A stretch of DNA of 64,000 nt from Candidatus Altimarinota bacterium (GCA_028689205.1 JAQTWP010000001.1:127216-191215), one strand, 5' to 3'; positions 8,755 to 20,339 are shown, counted from the stretch's first letter. The notes: generated by a model from the letters alone, not told the origin. A program made the numbers and translations.

Positions 8755-10065
8755 ATGAAAAAACTAGAATTCCTAATGCCTGCAGGTAATCTTGAAAAAT
8801 TAAAATATGCTTTTGCTTATTGAGCTGATGCTGTTTATGCTTGAGTACCAATGTTTTCACTTCGTGCAAGAGAAAACCAATTCAGTCGGGAAACACTTGA
8901 AGAAGCAGTGGAATATACACATAACCTTTGAAAAAAAATATATTTCACAGCAAATATATACGCCCATAACGCTAAGATTAAACCTTTTATGGAAGCTTTT
9001 AAAAAAATGGAAACTCTCAAGCCGGATGCCTATATAATGTCTGACCCATGACTTATTAATATGGTAAGGAAGGAGTATCCAAATGCAGAAATCCATCTAT
9101 CTGTCCAAGCGAATAATACCAATTGGGCACAAGTAAAATTCTGGCAAGAAATAGGTATTAAAAGAGTTATTCTAAGTCGTGAGATATCTTTAAGAGAAAT
9201 CAAAGAAATACATGAAAACTGTCCAGAAATGGAACTAGAATTTTTCATTCATGGTGCAATTTGTATGGCTTATTCTTGAAGATGTCTACTGTCTAATTAC
9301 ATGGCTCATCGCGACCCAAACCAATGAACTTGTGCCCATAGTTGCCGTTGGGAATATAAAGTATACAAAAATGACATAGAAGGCAACGACTTATATGAAA
9401 ATACTTGAAGACCAGAAGATTACACGGAATTGAAGTGAGAATTCTATCTTGAAGAAAAAGAAAGACAAGGGAATTTGTTGCCAATTGATGAAGATGAATT
9501 CTGAACTTATATAATGAATTCGCGCGATATGTGTTTGCTTGATTATATAGAAGAATTACGTGACGCTTGAATTGTAAGTTTTAAGGTTGAATGAAGAAGT
9601 AAGACTATAAACTATATTGCATGAGTTGGAAGAGCTTATAGACAAGCTATTGATGCTGTTGAAGCTTGAGAAAAATACAATACAAAAGAGTTAATTAATG
9701 AGCTTTTTGCGATTTCTAACAGATGATATATTCCAGGATTTATAACTTGAGATGTAGGAGCAAGTAGTATTTATTATGAAAAAAATTCTGAATTAAAAGA
9801 GGAGGATTTTGTGTGAATCATAAGAGAATATGATGAAAATAATAAATTAGCATTAATAGAAGTAAAAAACAGAATTGATTTATGACAAACTCTTAGACTT
9901 ATATCTCTTAATAAAAGTTTTGAATTCAAACTTGAAAAAATTATAGATATGAAGTGAGAAAATAAAACAGAGGCTCATTGATGAAGTTTTAATGTATGGA
10001 TAAATATGAGCGATAATCCTTGAGAATTCGCTTTATTAAGAAAAAATTATATTAATTTAATTTAA
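8755..10065 (+). CDS. Peptidase U32 family protein (TrhP/YegQ-like)
   Basis: U32 proteins related to TrhP (YegQ) take part in prephenate-dependent tRNA hydroxylation; older annotation calls them collagenase-like peptidases. The 436-residue protein starts with the family's MPAGNLEKLKYAFAYGADAV and carries the cysteine-rich signature FIHGAICMAYSGRCLLSNY followed by CAHSCRW (about residues 165-200), likely metal or cluster ligands. The C-terminal part corresponds to the U32 C-terminal domain. Glycines in GADAVYAG and YSGRC are TGA. It opens a plus-strand run to ychF at 15672. Exact substrate is inferred from family only. Confidence 0.85.
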
Positions 10066-10142
10066 AATAAATTCTATTTTTTAAAATTGAATTTTTCTAA
10101 AATGCTATATACTTTTTAAGTTTTAAATTTTATTATAAAAAT

Positions 10143-12473
10143 ATGAACGAAAACCAAAATAATAACTCTTCTATGCTTGATAGTATAATTACTACACCAA
10201 CTAAAAACAATGAAGAGAGTCTTCCTACAGAATCTTCTAAGTGAATTGATGATCAAAATAATTGAAATAATTGAAATAAAACTCCTTCAAATAATCCTAA
10301 CACCCAAAAAAATCCCAAGAAAAAAATGTCTCCAGCAGATATTTTAAGGATATTCTGAGCTTTGTTTTTTGCCTGAGCTGTATTATTCTGAGCTTTTATT
10401 TCATTTATAGTTTTTAATCCGACTAACGCTCAATTTTTTACTAATTTTTGAATTGATCCTCAACAAATAAAGAATTATATCTGACTTTTTGTAAATGCTT
10501 CTTTCTGAATAATGACAATTATATTGTCAATTGTTTCAATGATTTTCTTGTTTACAGCATTTGTAACCAAAAAAGAATACGCAAAAAAGAAAACTATAGC
10601 AACTATATTATCTATATTTTCAATTGTTATACTTTTTGCAGAGATTACATTCTGGATATATCTTACAAGTATAATATGAGCTACTAATTATCTATATCTT
10701 AATTGATGAGTAATTATTAGAGATAATGATAAATTAATGTCCAAGAAATTCAATGATTGAACTGATATTATTAATAATTTTGATAATTTGATTTGACCCA
10801 TATCAATGAAGTTTGACTTATCTGTTGATGTTGAATATTTTTCTAAAATAATGAATATTAAATGATATAGAATTGATTTTGATTGAGATAAAAAATTCGA
10901 TAAAGAATGAACTAATCCTGCAGCAGACCAAGATATAATTTTTGATTACCAAAATGCGTGAAGTTATACTCCGGTATGAGAATATTACTGAACTAATTCT
11001 CTCTGAGAAGAAATTACTCAGCCTATTAGATTGCCAAATATAAATATTGCCTGAATAGTAAAAATTGAAGAGAAAAAAGAAAGATTGTGATGAAAAAGTG
11101 TAAAATTTGATATATCTGATATAAAGAAATTATGAAAAGTTGATTTTTATCTTCAGGATAAAAACTGAGATTTTTCTACTCCTGATGCTAACTATAATTG
11201 AACTGATACTATTTATTCACCTTTGAAAATTTTTAATAGCGAAGCTTATATATGTCTTGTTATAATAAATAATCAAAAATCAGCAACAGGTTGTGATAAA
11301 ATATTTATTATTTGAGCTGAATCAAAAAAATCAGTTGATGCAAGTATTGAAATCAATAGAGATCCAATTAATCCTCTTTGATATAATTTAAAAATTAATC
11401 TTGCCTGACAAATTACTTCTATGATAAAGTATTCATGGATTATAGACTGATTAGAAAGAGTTTCTGATAAAGAAATGGTAGATTATAATTTTGATGATTA
11501 TTGAAAACATATAATTTCTGTAAAAATTACAGAGCCAAGTGGGAACGAATATACAATAGAAAAAGAGATTGATATAAAAAGACCGCTAAATTTTAGTCTT
11601 CCAAGCAATACTTCACAATTATATAATAATTCTCTAATTAAAATAATAGATAAATCTTGAAATAATCTAACACCTGAGTCATATGTGAGAGAACTTTGAG
11701 AATATCATATACCAATAAGAATTCCATCTGATATCAAATTCGATTCTAATTATGTTAAGGTTACTGATAATTATTATTCCCTTAAACAAACTGAATGGGA
11801 TTTTAATTGAGACTGAGTATATGAAAAAATATGAAATGATATTACTAATAAATTTTATGAGAATAAAAAAACTACAGTGAATGTCAGATATACTTTCTAT
11901 TCAAATGTAAAAAGAGATACTCAAACTATAGAAGAAAAAATCATATTAGAAGCTGATAAAAATGATATTTCAGTAAAACTTGATATAAAACAAGAAACAG
12001 ATTATGCACCTGCTATAGTTCATTTTGATTGATCTGCATCAAGTGTAAAAGAATGATCATTAGTGAAATTCATATATGATTTTTGAGAATGAAAGGCACC
12101 TGTAGAATGAGATTCTAAGCAAGATTATAGATATAATTATCCTTGAGAATATGATGTAGTATTCACTGTAACAAAAGAAGACTGAATGAAAGATTCCATA
12201 AAGAAAAAAATAATAGTAAAAGAAAAATGAAAAGAAGTTGTAATTAATACTTCAGTTTCTTCTTGATACGCTTGAAAACAAATAGATTTTGATGCAGTCT
12301 GAACTATCGGACAAATATCTACTTATTCTTGGAGTTTCTGAGATTGAAGTATTTCTTCAGAATCAACTCCAGTACATACATATAAATCTTCTTGAGATTA
12401 TATTATTAAACTTGTAATTACTTTTACTGACTGAATAATCAAATCTTGAAATAAAGAAATTACTATTAAATAA
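10143..12473 (+). CDS. Membrane-anchored surface protein with PKD domains
   Basis: A 776-residue protein. Residues 1-60 are Asn/Ser-rich and polar, then three hydrophobic helices follow (about residues 68-90, 105-135 and 145-170). The rest is a long extracytoplasmic region of beta-rich repeats ending in at least two PKD-type folds; the last shows the typical YSWSFGDGS and VHTYKSSGDY motifs and another has FIYDFGEGKAP with YNYPGEYDV. PKD domains usually mediate adhesion or spacing. It is 18 bases upstream of murF. The large PKD protein at 42839 is built on the same plan. Ligand unknown. Confidence 0.75.
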
Positions 12474-12491
12474 TTTTACTAATTCTATAAT

Positions 12492-13781
12492 ATGTTAAAA
12501 AAAACTACGCTTTTTATTTTGTCAAAACTGTCAAAACTTATAATAACTAAGCATAAACCTTTTGTAATAGGAATTACTTGAACAGTAGGGAAGACTACGG
12601 CATCAAATTTCACTTACGAGTTCTTAAGTAATCTTTATTCAAAAGATGTCTATATTTCTCCCTATGATTATAATTGAGAATTCTGACTTCCTTTGACTAT
12701 ACTTCAATCAAAATCTCCTAATAAGAATGTATTTTTATGGATATTGGTTTTTATAAAATCAATTTATCTTTATTTTAATAAAAATTATCCAAAATATTTA
12801 ATTCTAGAATATTGAATTGATCATATTGGAGAAATGGAATTTCTTACTGATATTGTAAAACCTGATATTGCAATACTTCTTAATATTTCTCCTAATCATG
12901 TAATGCAATTCCCTGATTACTCTGATTATATAAAAGAAAAAATCCTTCTATGAAAAGTATCAAAAAAAGTTATATATAATTCTGATGATGAAAATTTATC
13001 AAAATATCTTAAAAAACTTCCTAATAGTTATTCGTTTTCTGCCAAAAATGAAAGTTCTAATTTATTTGCAAAAAATATAGAATCTTCAATATCTTGACTT
13101 AATTTTTCTATTTGTGATTCTAGTAATTGTACTGAAGTCAATTATTCAATACTTGGAGATCATCAAGTTTATAATATTTTGCCTGTTTTTTTACTTTGAG
13201 AACTTCTTAATATAAATTTGGAAAAAGTTAAAGATATACTTAAGGAAGTTCATCCACAGAAATGAAGATGAACAATTCTTAAGGGTGTTCGTGATTCAAT
13301 AATAATAGATTGAAGTTACAATTGATGATTCGCATCTATATCTTCTTGAGTAAAATATATTCAAAATCTTGAGTGAGATTTTAATAAAATTCTTTTTTTA
13401 TGAGAAATGAGAGAATTATGAAATGAATCAAAAAAAATACATACAGAACTGGTTGATATTCTGCTTAATTCTTGATATAACTACTTAGTTCTAGTATGAG
13501 AAGAAATGAAAAAATATGTATACGAAAGTATAAAAGAAAAACTATGAGAAGGTAATGTGTTTTATTACAATAGTTCAAAAGATGCCTGAAATAAAGTTAG
13601 AGAAATAATTAAATCAACAGAAACAAAATCAATTATATATGTCAAATGAAGTCAGAATACGATTTTTCTAGAAGAGTGAATTAAAAACTTCTTATTCGAT
13701 ATGCAAGATTCCAAAAAATTATGCAGACAAAGTGATAATTGGTTAAAAATAAAAGAAGATTTCTTCTCACATATATTATAA
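12492..13781 (+). CDS. murF: UDP-N-acetylmuramoyl-tripeptide--D-Ala-D-Ala ligase-like (MurF)
   Basis: MurF adds D-Ala-D-Ala to UDP-MurNAc-tripeptide in peptidoglycan precursor synthesis. The 429-residue protein has the Mur-ligase P-loop ITGTVGKTT near residue 28, the central ILLNISPNHV region, the YSILGDHQVYNIL motif and the C-terminal IIDGSYNGG and FLGEMRELGNES signatures that favour MurF over MurC/D/E. The N-terminal UDP-binding domain is shortened compared with the usual ~450 residues. No other mur genes are nearby. Alternative: a MurF-like ligase on a related substrate. Confidence 0.82.
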
Positions 13782-13841
13782 AAATCTTTACAAATTATCG
13801 TTTTACATTAAACTTCTTTTAATATTATTTACTTCGTCATT

Positions 13842-14087
13842 ATGCTACCTGTCTATCTCGGTATATATTTTATTTTTATGGCTTTTATTTGGTGAATGTT
13901 TTTAGTCGCAAAAGTACACTTTTTCAAATTCAAAGAATACAGCAAATATATCTATCCAGCAACAAAATTCGTAATGCTTTCGCTTGTTATATTAACTATA
14001 CTTGGATGAATATTCATATTCAATATTTCTTCTAATACCAAAACAATTAAAACAGTAGAGGAAACAGCAACTAATGATGTTTATTAA
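13842..14087 (+). CDS. Small membrane protein, two helices
   Basis: An 81-residue protein with two hydrophobic segments (about residues 3-22 and 40-62) joined by a basic loop (KVHFFKFKEYSKYIY) and a short acidic tail. It resembles no family I can name. It lies between murF and a second small gene that starts one base after its stop, in a continuous plus-strand run, so co-transcription is likely. Confidence 0.6.
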
Positions 14088-14088
14088 G

Positions 14089-14571
14089 ATGAGTTTAGTT
14101 ACAACCGTATTAACAAATCCTGAAATACCTGATTTTAAACAACACATTAGACAATCAGAAGCTCTAAAACTTAAGCTTGATTTGAATAAATTAAGATTAG
14201 ATATTATAATGGATTCTACTTTATGAAATCCATTTAAGAAAGATATTTTAATTGAATGAAAATATGCTTTAGTAGTTTCTTATGATTGAATATGTTGATA
14301 TGTGTTAAGTTTTGATGAAACCGATAATTGAATTATAATAAAACAATTACAAGGCGCTTCATCTAAAGTTTCATACAAAATAAATACAACTCTGAATTCA
14401 ATAAATTTTTACTTGGATTTTTTCAAACAAAATCTTATTTGAAAATTTTGAAAATTTGAGATTTCTGAAACTCCTACTTGATTAGAAAATATTTGAGAAT
14501 TTGTTAATTCTAATCCATTTATAAGATATACTATATTTAAAAGAAAACTCGATAAACTTATTAATTGTTAA
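14089..14571 (+). CDS. Hypothetical protein, 160 residues
   Basis: The frame begins ATG one base after the previous stop (TAAG-ATG) and stays open to TAA at 14569 through a dozen TGA-glycine codons. The protein has a charged helical N-terminus (about residues 17-40) and then a compact, probably beta-rich part (ILIEGKYALVVSYDGI and following). No signal peptide, membrane helix or known motif is visible. Co-transcribed with murF and ychF by position. Function unknown. Confidence 0.6.
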
Positions 14572-14583
14572 CTAACTCTAATT

Positions 14584-15672
14584 ATGAAAGTATGAATTGT
14601 TGGACTTCCTAATGTTGGAAAGTCTTCGTTATTTAATGTTTTAACTAAATCTTATGCAGCTGATGCTCAGAATTTCCCATTCTGTACAATTGAGCCTAAT
14701 ACAGGAATTGTTAATGTAAACGATGAACGCCTTGAGGCTTTACAAAAGACTGTAAATTGAGAGAAAATAATCCCTGCAACTGTCGAATTCGTAGATATTG
14801 CTGGAATTGTAGAATGAGCTAGTAAATGAGAATGACTTGGGAATAAGTTCTTAGCTAATATTCGTGAAGCTGATGCAATACTTCAAGTTGTAAGATTATT
14901 CGAAGATACTAATGTTCATCATGTAAGTTGAACTGTAGATCCAAAAAGAGATACAGAGATAATTAGTGCCGAACTAATTATAGCAGACCTAGAAACACTT
15001 GATAAAAGATTCTATGAAAATGAGAAAAAAGCTAAATCTTGAGATAAAGAAGCAAAAGCAAAAAGTGAAGTATATCTAAAATTAAAACCACATCTTGAAT
15101 CTGGTAATCTTGCAATTACTCTTGACCTTGATGAAGAAGAAAGGAATTTAATTAAGGATTTGTTTCTTCTTACAAATAAGCCTTTTGTATATGCATGTAA
15201 TGTAAGTGAATCTCAATTGAATTTGAGTGAAAATGATCTTAGGAATCAATTATGAATTACAGATAAAAGTATTCCAGTTCTTCCTATAAGTGTCAAAATG
15301 GAGCTTGATATGCTTGATTTTTCTCCAGAAGATAGAAAAGAATATCTTGCATGATATTGAATTACAACTAATCCTACTGATATCCTTATTAAGACTTGTT
15401 TTAGCTCACTTGGACTTCAATATTATTTCACAGCATGAGAAATAGAAGTACATGCTTGGGTTATCAAGACAGGATGGAAAGCTCCTCAGGCAGCATGAAG
15501 AATTCATACTGATTTTGAAAAAAAATTCATAAAAGCAGATGTAACTAATTGGAAGGATCTTGTAGAATCAGGATGATGGGCAAAAGCAAGAGAACTATGA
15601 AAAGTAAAAATGGAATGAAAAGAATACATTGTTCAAGATTGAGATGTAATGATATTTAAATTCTGAGGGTAA
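14584..15672 (+). CDS. ychF: Redox-regulated ATPase YchF (OLA1 family)
   Basis: YchF is a ribosome-associated P-loop NTPase that prefers ATP because its G4 motif deviates from NKxD. The 362-residue protein is full length: G1 GLPNVGKSS at residue 6, G3 DIAGIVEGASKGEGLGN, a helical insertion, and the C-terminal TGS domain with [16 protein letters not shown] and DGDVMIFKFGG. Twelve bases separate it from the upstream hypothetical gene, and a terminator follows at 15685, so it closes the run that begins at 8755. Confidence 0.95.
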
Positions 15673-15684
15673 ATTTAGAAATAA

Positions 15685-15719
15685 AAAACAGGAAGTTGAG
15701 ATCACTTCCTGTTTTTTTT
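15685..15719. terminator. Rho-independent terminator after ychF
   Basis: AACAGGAAGT-tgagatc-ACTTCCTGTT is followed by a run of seven or more T on the plus strand, and preceded by A-rich sequence. It can also act for the convergent minus-strand gene ending at 15740. Confidence 0.88.
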
Positions 15720-15739
15720 ATGTTTCTAATATTATATTA

Positions 15740-16666
15740 CTATTTTGATAATAATATATTAATCTGTTTTTGTTGTTCTTTATTGTTTTTAATTAACTTG
15801 TCTATTTTTTGGTTCTGAGATTCAATCTGTTTTTGTTGTTCTTTTATAGCTTCAACTAACACTGCGTTCATATTGGAATATTTAACAGCTTTATATCAAT
15901 CAGAATCTGTAGTAACAACTTCTGGTAAGACTTTTTCTACTTCTTGTGCTATAAATCAAACTTCTTTTCAATTTTCAAAGTTTTTATCTTTAAATTCATC
16001 TGTCCTCCAATCAAAATACACTCATCTCAAATTATTTATTTTATCTAAAGATCAAGTTATAGTTTCAATATTTTTTTTGAATCTAATATCAGATGCGTTT
16101 GCATATGCAGAAGTTCATCATGCTGCTCAGTTTACCCGAAGTCTGTATGAAGTATTTAAATTCCCAATTCAAACATTTCAATTTAAATTTGACGTAATAA
16201 CTGGATTCCGCGTAGTTCAATTAAAAGAAGAAATTCAGAAATTATTATTTTCTCAACCTCAATAATTATTTCATCTAGAATAAACAATCCATCACAAACT
16301 TCATGCTGTTCATAAAACATTACCACCGTTATTGATAAAATCAATTCTACTAAGTTCTAATAGATTATCTCATAAGGTTCAGATTGATAATCAAGCCACT
16401 CAACTTGAATAAATTTGTAAATTCCTATTAGGACTATTAGTTCAGATTCAAATATTTCATCAAACAGAACTAATACCATTAGTTCTATTATTCACTTCAT
16501 CAATATTACTTACAAGATTATTCCAATCAGCGGATTTTAAAGGATTAGTTGCAACTTTTCATCCAAGTCAAGTAGTGTAAGCAAATACTCAAGCAATTCA
16601 TATAGTAAGTCCTATTCACCAAACTAATCAGTTTGATAAGAATTTTGTTATATTTTTTGAATTCAT
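15740..16666 (-). CDS. Surface protein with C-terminal S74 (endosialidase chaperone) domain
   Basis: The 308-residue protein has one N-terminal hydrophobic helix (about residues 10-30), a repetitive GIGT/NVGIG-rich beta region typical of trimeric fibres, and a C-terminal peptidase S74 intramolecular chaperone domain: SDIRFKKNIETI, GVYFDWR, VGFIAQEVEKVLPEVV and a final coiled coil of KEQQKQIES-type repeats. S74 domains fold phage tail spikes and bacterial fibres and then cleave themselves at the Ser of the SD(I/R) site. No other phage genes are nearby, so a cell-surface fibre is more likely than a prophage remnant. Confidence 0.85.
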
Positions 16667-16707
16667 AATAAATTAAATTGGTAATAAAATACTTTTAAAA
16701 CTTGTAA

Positions 16708-17160
16708 TTACAGTTTCATATAATACATTAATCTCTCAAGTGAGGATATCTCTGATTTTTCATCTTCCTCAATATAATTAAGAAGGAATGTTCTTAGCTC
16801 TGATATCTTGATATTCTCGTCTAATGGAATATCAAGAAGTTTAAATCACCTTGTTTTAAGTCTAATTCTAAGGAAAAGTGGGATATTTTTATTGTATATG
16901 ATTCAAAACGATTCTAGCTTTGGATAATCATAAAAAATTTCTCAAACTAAGATTCAATTATCGTTTATCTCAATTCCAAGTTCATCTGGAGAATTGTTTT
17001 CGACTAGGAAATATACTCAGACAAGGATTATAATAACTATACTCATTATGTATAGTCCAGTCATATATCACCAAATTATAAGTGCTATAGACACGATTAA
17101 TGCGATTGTATACCAACTACTGCTTTTTTCTTTTTTCGTTGAGAATTGCCAAGAGAACAT
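16708..17160 (-). CDS. Membrane protein with cytosolic C-terminal domain
   Basis: A 150-residue protein with two adjacent hydrophobic helices (about residues 17-35 and 39-56) followed by a soluble domain of ~95 residues (LGIEINDNGILVGEIFYDYP onwards). That layout recalls small CPR membrane proteins with a PH-like cytosolic domain, but no family is certain. It starts one base after the stop of the pilin-like gene upstream (17162), so the pair forms one transcript, and it may take part in the same surface structure. Function unknown. Confidence 0.65.
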
Positions 17161-17161
17161 A

Positions 17162-17509
17162 TTAAAGATTATTAACTATTAAATTAATTATATACCAAGA
17201 AGAAACAGCAATTACAAATCACATAATTCAATATTTAATTGTATCATTTGCCTTTTGTTTATTAGGAGATGATCATTCTACAGAACCAAGAGAATATTTT
17301 AATCAACCAATAATTATTGCAATAACTGCTATAGTCGCTGCGAATTTCAAAATAAATCATGTAGCATATTGAATTGATTTTGGGATATCGCTAAATGATA
17401 CATCTCAGTTTTTTAGTTTATCATCAGCAATTCATGTAATATTATCTGCGAAAGCTTTATTAGATATCAAACCCAATAAGTATACAATGTAATATAGATT
17501 TTTTTTCAT
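17162..17509 (-). CDS. VirB2/TrbC-like pilin-type small protein
   Basis: The 115-residue protein has a signal peptide (MKKNLYYIVYLLGLISNKAFA, likely cut after AFA), then two long hydrophobic helices around an Asn/Lys loop: AATIAVIAIIIGGLKYSLG, then KANDTIKYGIMGFVIAVSSW. This two-helix mature form is that of TrbC/VirB2 pilins and of the pilin-like proteins common in Mycoplasma and CPR genomes. A second member is at 42378. It could be a pore or filament subunit. The family name is an inference from topology. Confidence 0.65.
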
Positions 17510-17588
17510 AATGTAATTATTATTACTTAAACAAAATTTCAAACCTAGTTATTTTCTTTTCATAACAAAAGATTTTTTATTTTTTTCA

Positions 17589-17615
17589 GATTCCGGGTCG
17601 GAGCCCGGAATGACA
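17589..17615. repeat. Palindromic repeat copy
   Basis: GATTCCGGG-tcgga-GCCCGGAATGACA, identical in its core to the copy at 37217. It lies about 80 bases upstream of the pilin-like gene. Confidence 0.85.
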
Positions 17616-17744
17616 TAAACGTATATAATTATTTAAATTATATAGTATTTATCTTAGTTTCAAAATATTTCTTAAATTTTTTTGAATTTTTCTTATTTTT
17701 TATATAATGTCTCCACTTTTAGTTAATTGCTAATATATTCAAAA

Positions 17745-17813
17745 AAATTAGTTTTCGTTTTTTTGTCATTCCGGGCTTGACCCGGAATCTATTAATTTAA
17801 GAAAAACTAATTT
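17745..17813. repeat. Extended palindromic element with AAATTAGTTTT ends
   Basis: The core TGTCATTCCGGG-cttga-CCCGGAATC (17764-17789) is embedded between AAATTAGTTTT and AAAACTAATTT, which are inverted repeats of each other. The whole 69-bp unit matches 37194-37261 in reverse, and more loosely 8531-8599, so the repeated unit is larger than the central hairpin. Confidence 0.8.
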
Positions 17814-17856
17814 GGTTTGGTATAACTTTTAACTTTTTTTAATTTAATCATAAAAA

Positions 17857-20298
17857 ATGAAAACACCTCTAAATTGGATTAGTCTTTATACAGATATTTC
17901 TGAATTAATAGAAACTAAATGAACTATTGAATTAGCACATCTTTATTCTATTCATACTGCAGAGATTGATTGAACTCAGGAATTCCTTTCTGAAAAGAAA
18001 GTTGTAGTTGGTAAAGTTATTGAAGCGCATAAACATCCTGATAGCGATCATCTTAATATTGTCCAAGTAGACTTATGAGTTTTATGAAAGACTCAAATAG
18101 TATGTTGAGCATCGAATGTTCTAGAATCAAAATATGTACCAGTTGCAACAATTGGGACAATTATAAAATGAGAATTCGAAATCAAATCAACTCGTCTAAG
18201 ATGAGAAGAGAGTAATTGAATGATTTGTAGTGAAGATGAACTTGAATTGCAAGAGGGTAGATCGGCTTGAATTATGAGATTAGAAGATTATTTCGATGAA
18301 AAAGTTCTAGAAAATCATATCTGAAAGCCCTTCTGAGATTTAGAAACTAAAATTATATGATTGGATTGAAAAGAATGTGAAACTAAATTAAATGACATAG
18401 TCTTTGAAATAGATAACAAATTCATAACTAATCGTCCAGATTTGTTCAGTATTGAATGAAATGCTAGAGAATTCGGAGCTATCTTTGATTTACCTTTTAA
18501 TTGATATTCTAAAACTTATAATTTTTCTCAAAATAAACTTAATACAAAAATAGAAACTGATAAAGTTCTAGCTTATAATCTTATTAAAGTAGAAGGAGTT
18601 CAATCTTGAGTTTCTCCTTTCTGAATAAGTTATATGCTTTATAAATCTTGAATCAATCCAAAATTCGATTTAGTTGATATGACTAATTATATTATGACAG
18701 AACTTGGTCAGCCAATGCACGCTTTCGATGCTGATAAAATCAAATGAGAAATAACTGTCAGACTTGCAAAATCATGAGAAAAAATGCTTGCTCTAAACTG
18801 AGAAACTTATGAACTAAATTCAACTGATATTGTTATAGCTGATGATGAAAAAGTACTAGCAATAGGTTGAATTATCGGTTGACTTGAGTCTGCAATAAGC
18901 GAAACAACTACTAATATATATATTGAATCAGCTTGTTTTGATGCATCTAATATTCGTTTAACAGCTCAGAGACTCTGAGTAAGGACAGATTCTTCTACTA
19001 GATATGAAAAATCTCTTGATCCACTTCTTACGAATAAAGCGCTTGCAAGAGCAATGGACTTTTTATCTTTCATCTGAAAACCAGGACAAATCGTAGGGGA
19101 TAGTGAATATCTAGATATGACACAAGTTAATAATGTTAGTATTAATTTCACTGAAGATTTTATAAACAAAAAAATCTGAGTAAAAATTCCTGGTCATGAA
19201 ATAGAAAGAATTCTTAAAGCACTTGGTTTTTCTTTTGAGAATAAAGAAGGTAATTACATAGTTGAAGTTCCTTCTTGGAGAGCTACAAAAGATATTTCAA
19301 TCAAAGAAGATATTGCTGAAGAAATTTGAAGAATATATTCTTATACAAAAGTTCCAGAAACTCCACTTAATTGAGATTTGAATATAGTAACTAAAAATCA
19401 AAGCATTGAATTAAGACAGATAACTCAAAATTATTTTGCTTCTAGATGATGTTTTGAAGTTTATAATTATTCATTTTCGAATGAAAATCTTGATGAGAAA
19501 ATATGATTAAACAATCATTCAAATGCTATTAAAATTCTAAATGCATACAGTAATGAATTCTCAATAATGAGAAGAAATATGCTTGCGAATTTACTTGTAA
19601 ATGTCTCTAATAACGCTAAAAGTAATGAAGAATTCAGTCTTTTCGAAATCGCAAAAGTAAGTTCCAAAACTGAAGATAAATTCTCAGAAACACCTAAAAT
19701 CTGAGTTATAAGTTATTCTAAATCTTTTGAAGAATTCAAGAATAATTTAACTTGATTCTTAAATACTGTAATCCCAAACAATAATTGGAATATTGTACAA
19801 TGAACAAAACTGCAAGATTTCCCATATTTTCATCCTAATAAATCAGGTGAAATTAGACTAGATAATTCTGAATTATTATGAGCTTTTGGTTATATTAATC
19901 CAAGTGTAGCTTCTAATTTTGAATTAGATGATTCTAAGCTTATATATCTAGAAATAGATTTTACTAAACTTTTTGATTTATATATAAAAAGCGACCTTGA
20001 GTTCAGAGAAATTCCAAAATATCCATGAATTGACCGTGAGCTTAATTTTGTAATGGATGAAAAAACACCAGTTTGAGATATTATTTCTTCAATTAGCAAT
20101 ATAGATACTCTTATAAAAAATGTAAGAATTATAGATATTTATAGAAATTCTGAAAAAATCTGAGAAAATAAAAAATCTGTAACATTTTCAGTATATATTC
20201 AAGATTATACCAAGACAATTACAGATGAAGACGCACTTATTATTCAGAATAAGATAATAGATTTTTTGGCAAAAGAAAATATAGAATTAAGGAAGTAA
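17857..20298 (+). CDS. pheT: Phenylalanyl-tRNA synthetase beta subunit
   Basis: PheT pairs with PheS to charge tRNA-Phe and provides editing of misacylated tyrosine. The 813-residue protein is full length: [14 protein letters not shown] start, tRNA-binding (EMAP-like) domain with [13 protein letters not shown] near residue 60, CGASN motif near residue 85, B3/B4 editing region including [18 protein letters not shown]5 domain ([26 protein letters not shown]-type loops) and the C-terminal FDX anticodon-binding domain ([14 protein letters not shown]). pheS is not adjacent. It is a single gene with a palindromic element after it. Confidence 0.95.
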
Positions 20299-20339
20299 TT
20301 TTTGGTAAAAGTTGGAATCCGGAATTAAATCAAACATAT

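Larger units (their letters stand above)
17510..17856. other. Intergenic region with two palindromic repeats
   Basis: No gene is supported between the divergent pilin-like gene and pheT. The stretch contains palindromes at 17589-17615 and 17764-17789 in opposite orientation, the second within a larger 69-bp element. Confidence 0.65.

Noticed and set aside
8857-9096. Minus-strand ORFs inside the U32 gene and similar ORFs elsewhere
   Set aside because: They are shadows of real genes in other frames, with no family motifs, and conflict with full-length genes read under code 25.
8755-10065. Pseudogenes or selenoproteins from in-frame TGA
   Set aside because: TGA codons are present in almost all genes at glycine positions of conserved motifs, which fits genetic code 25 and not decay or selenocysteine.
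14040-14100. Apparent frameshift between the small membrane protein and its neighbour
   Set aside because: Careful re-reading gives continuous frames for both genes (13842-14087 and 14089-14571) with consistent lengths.
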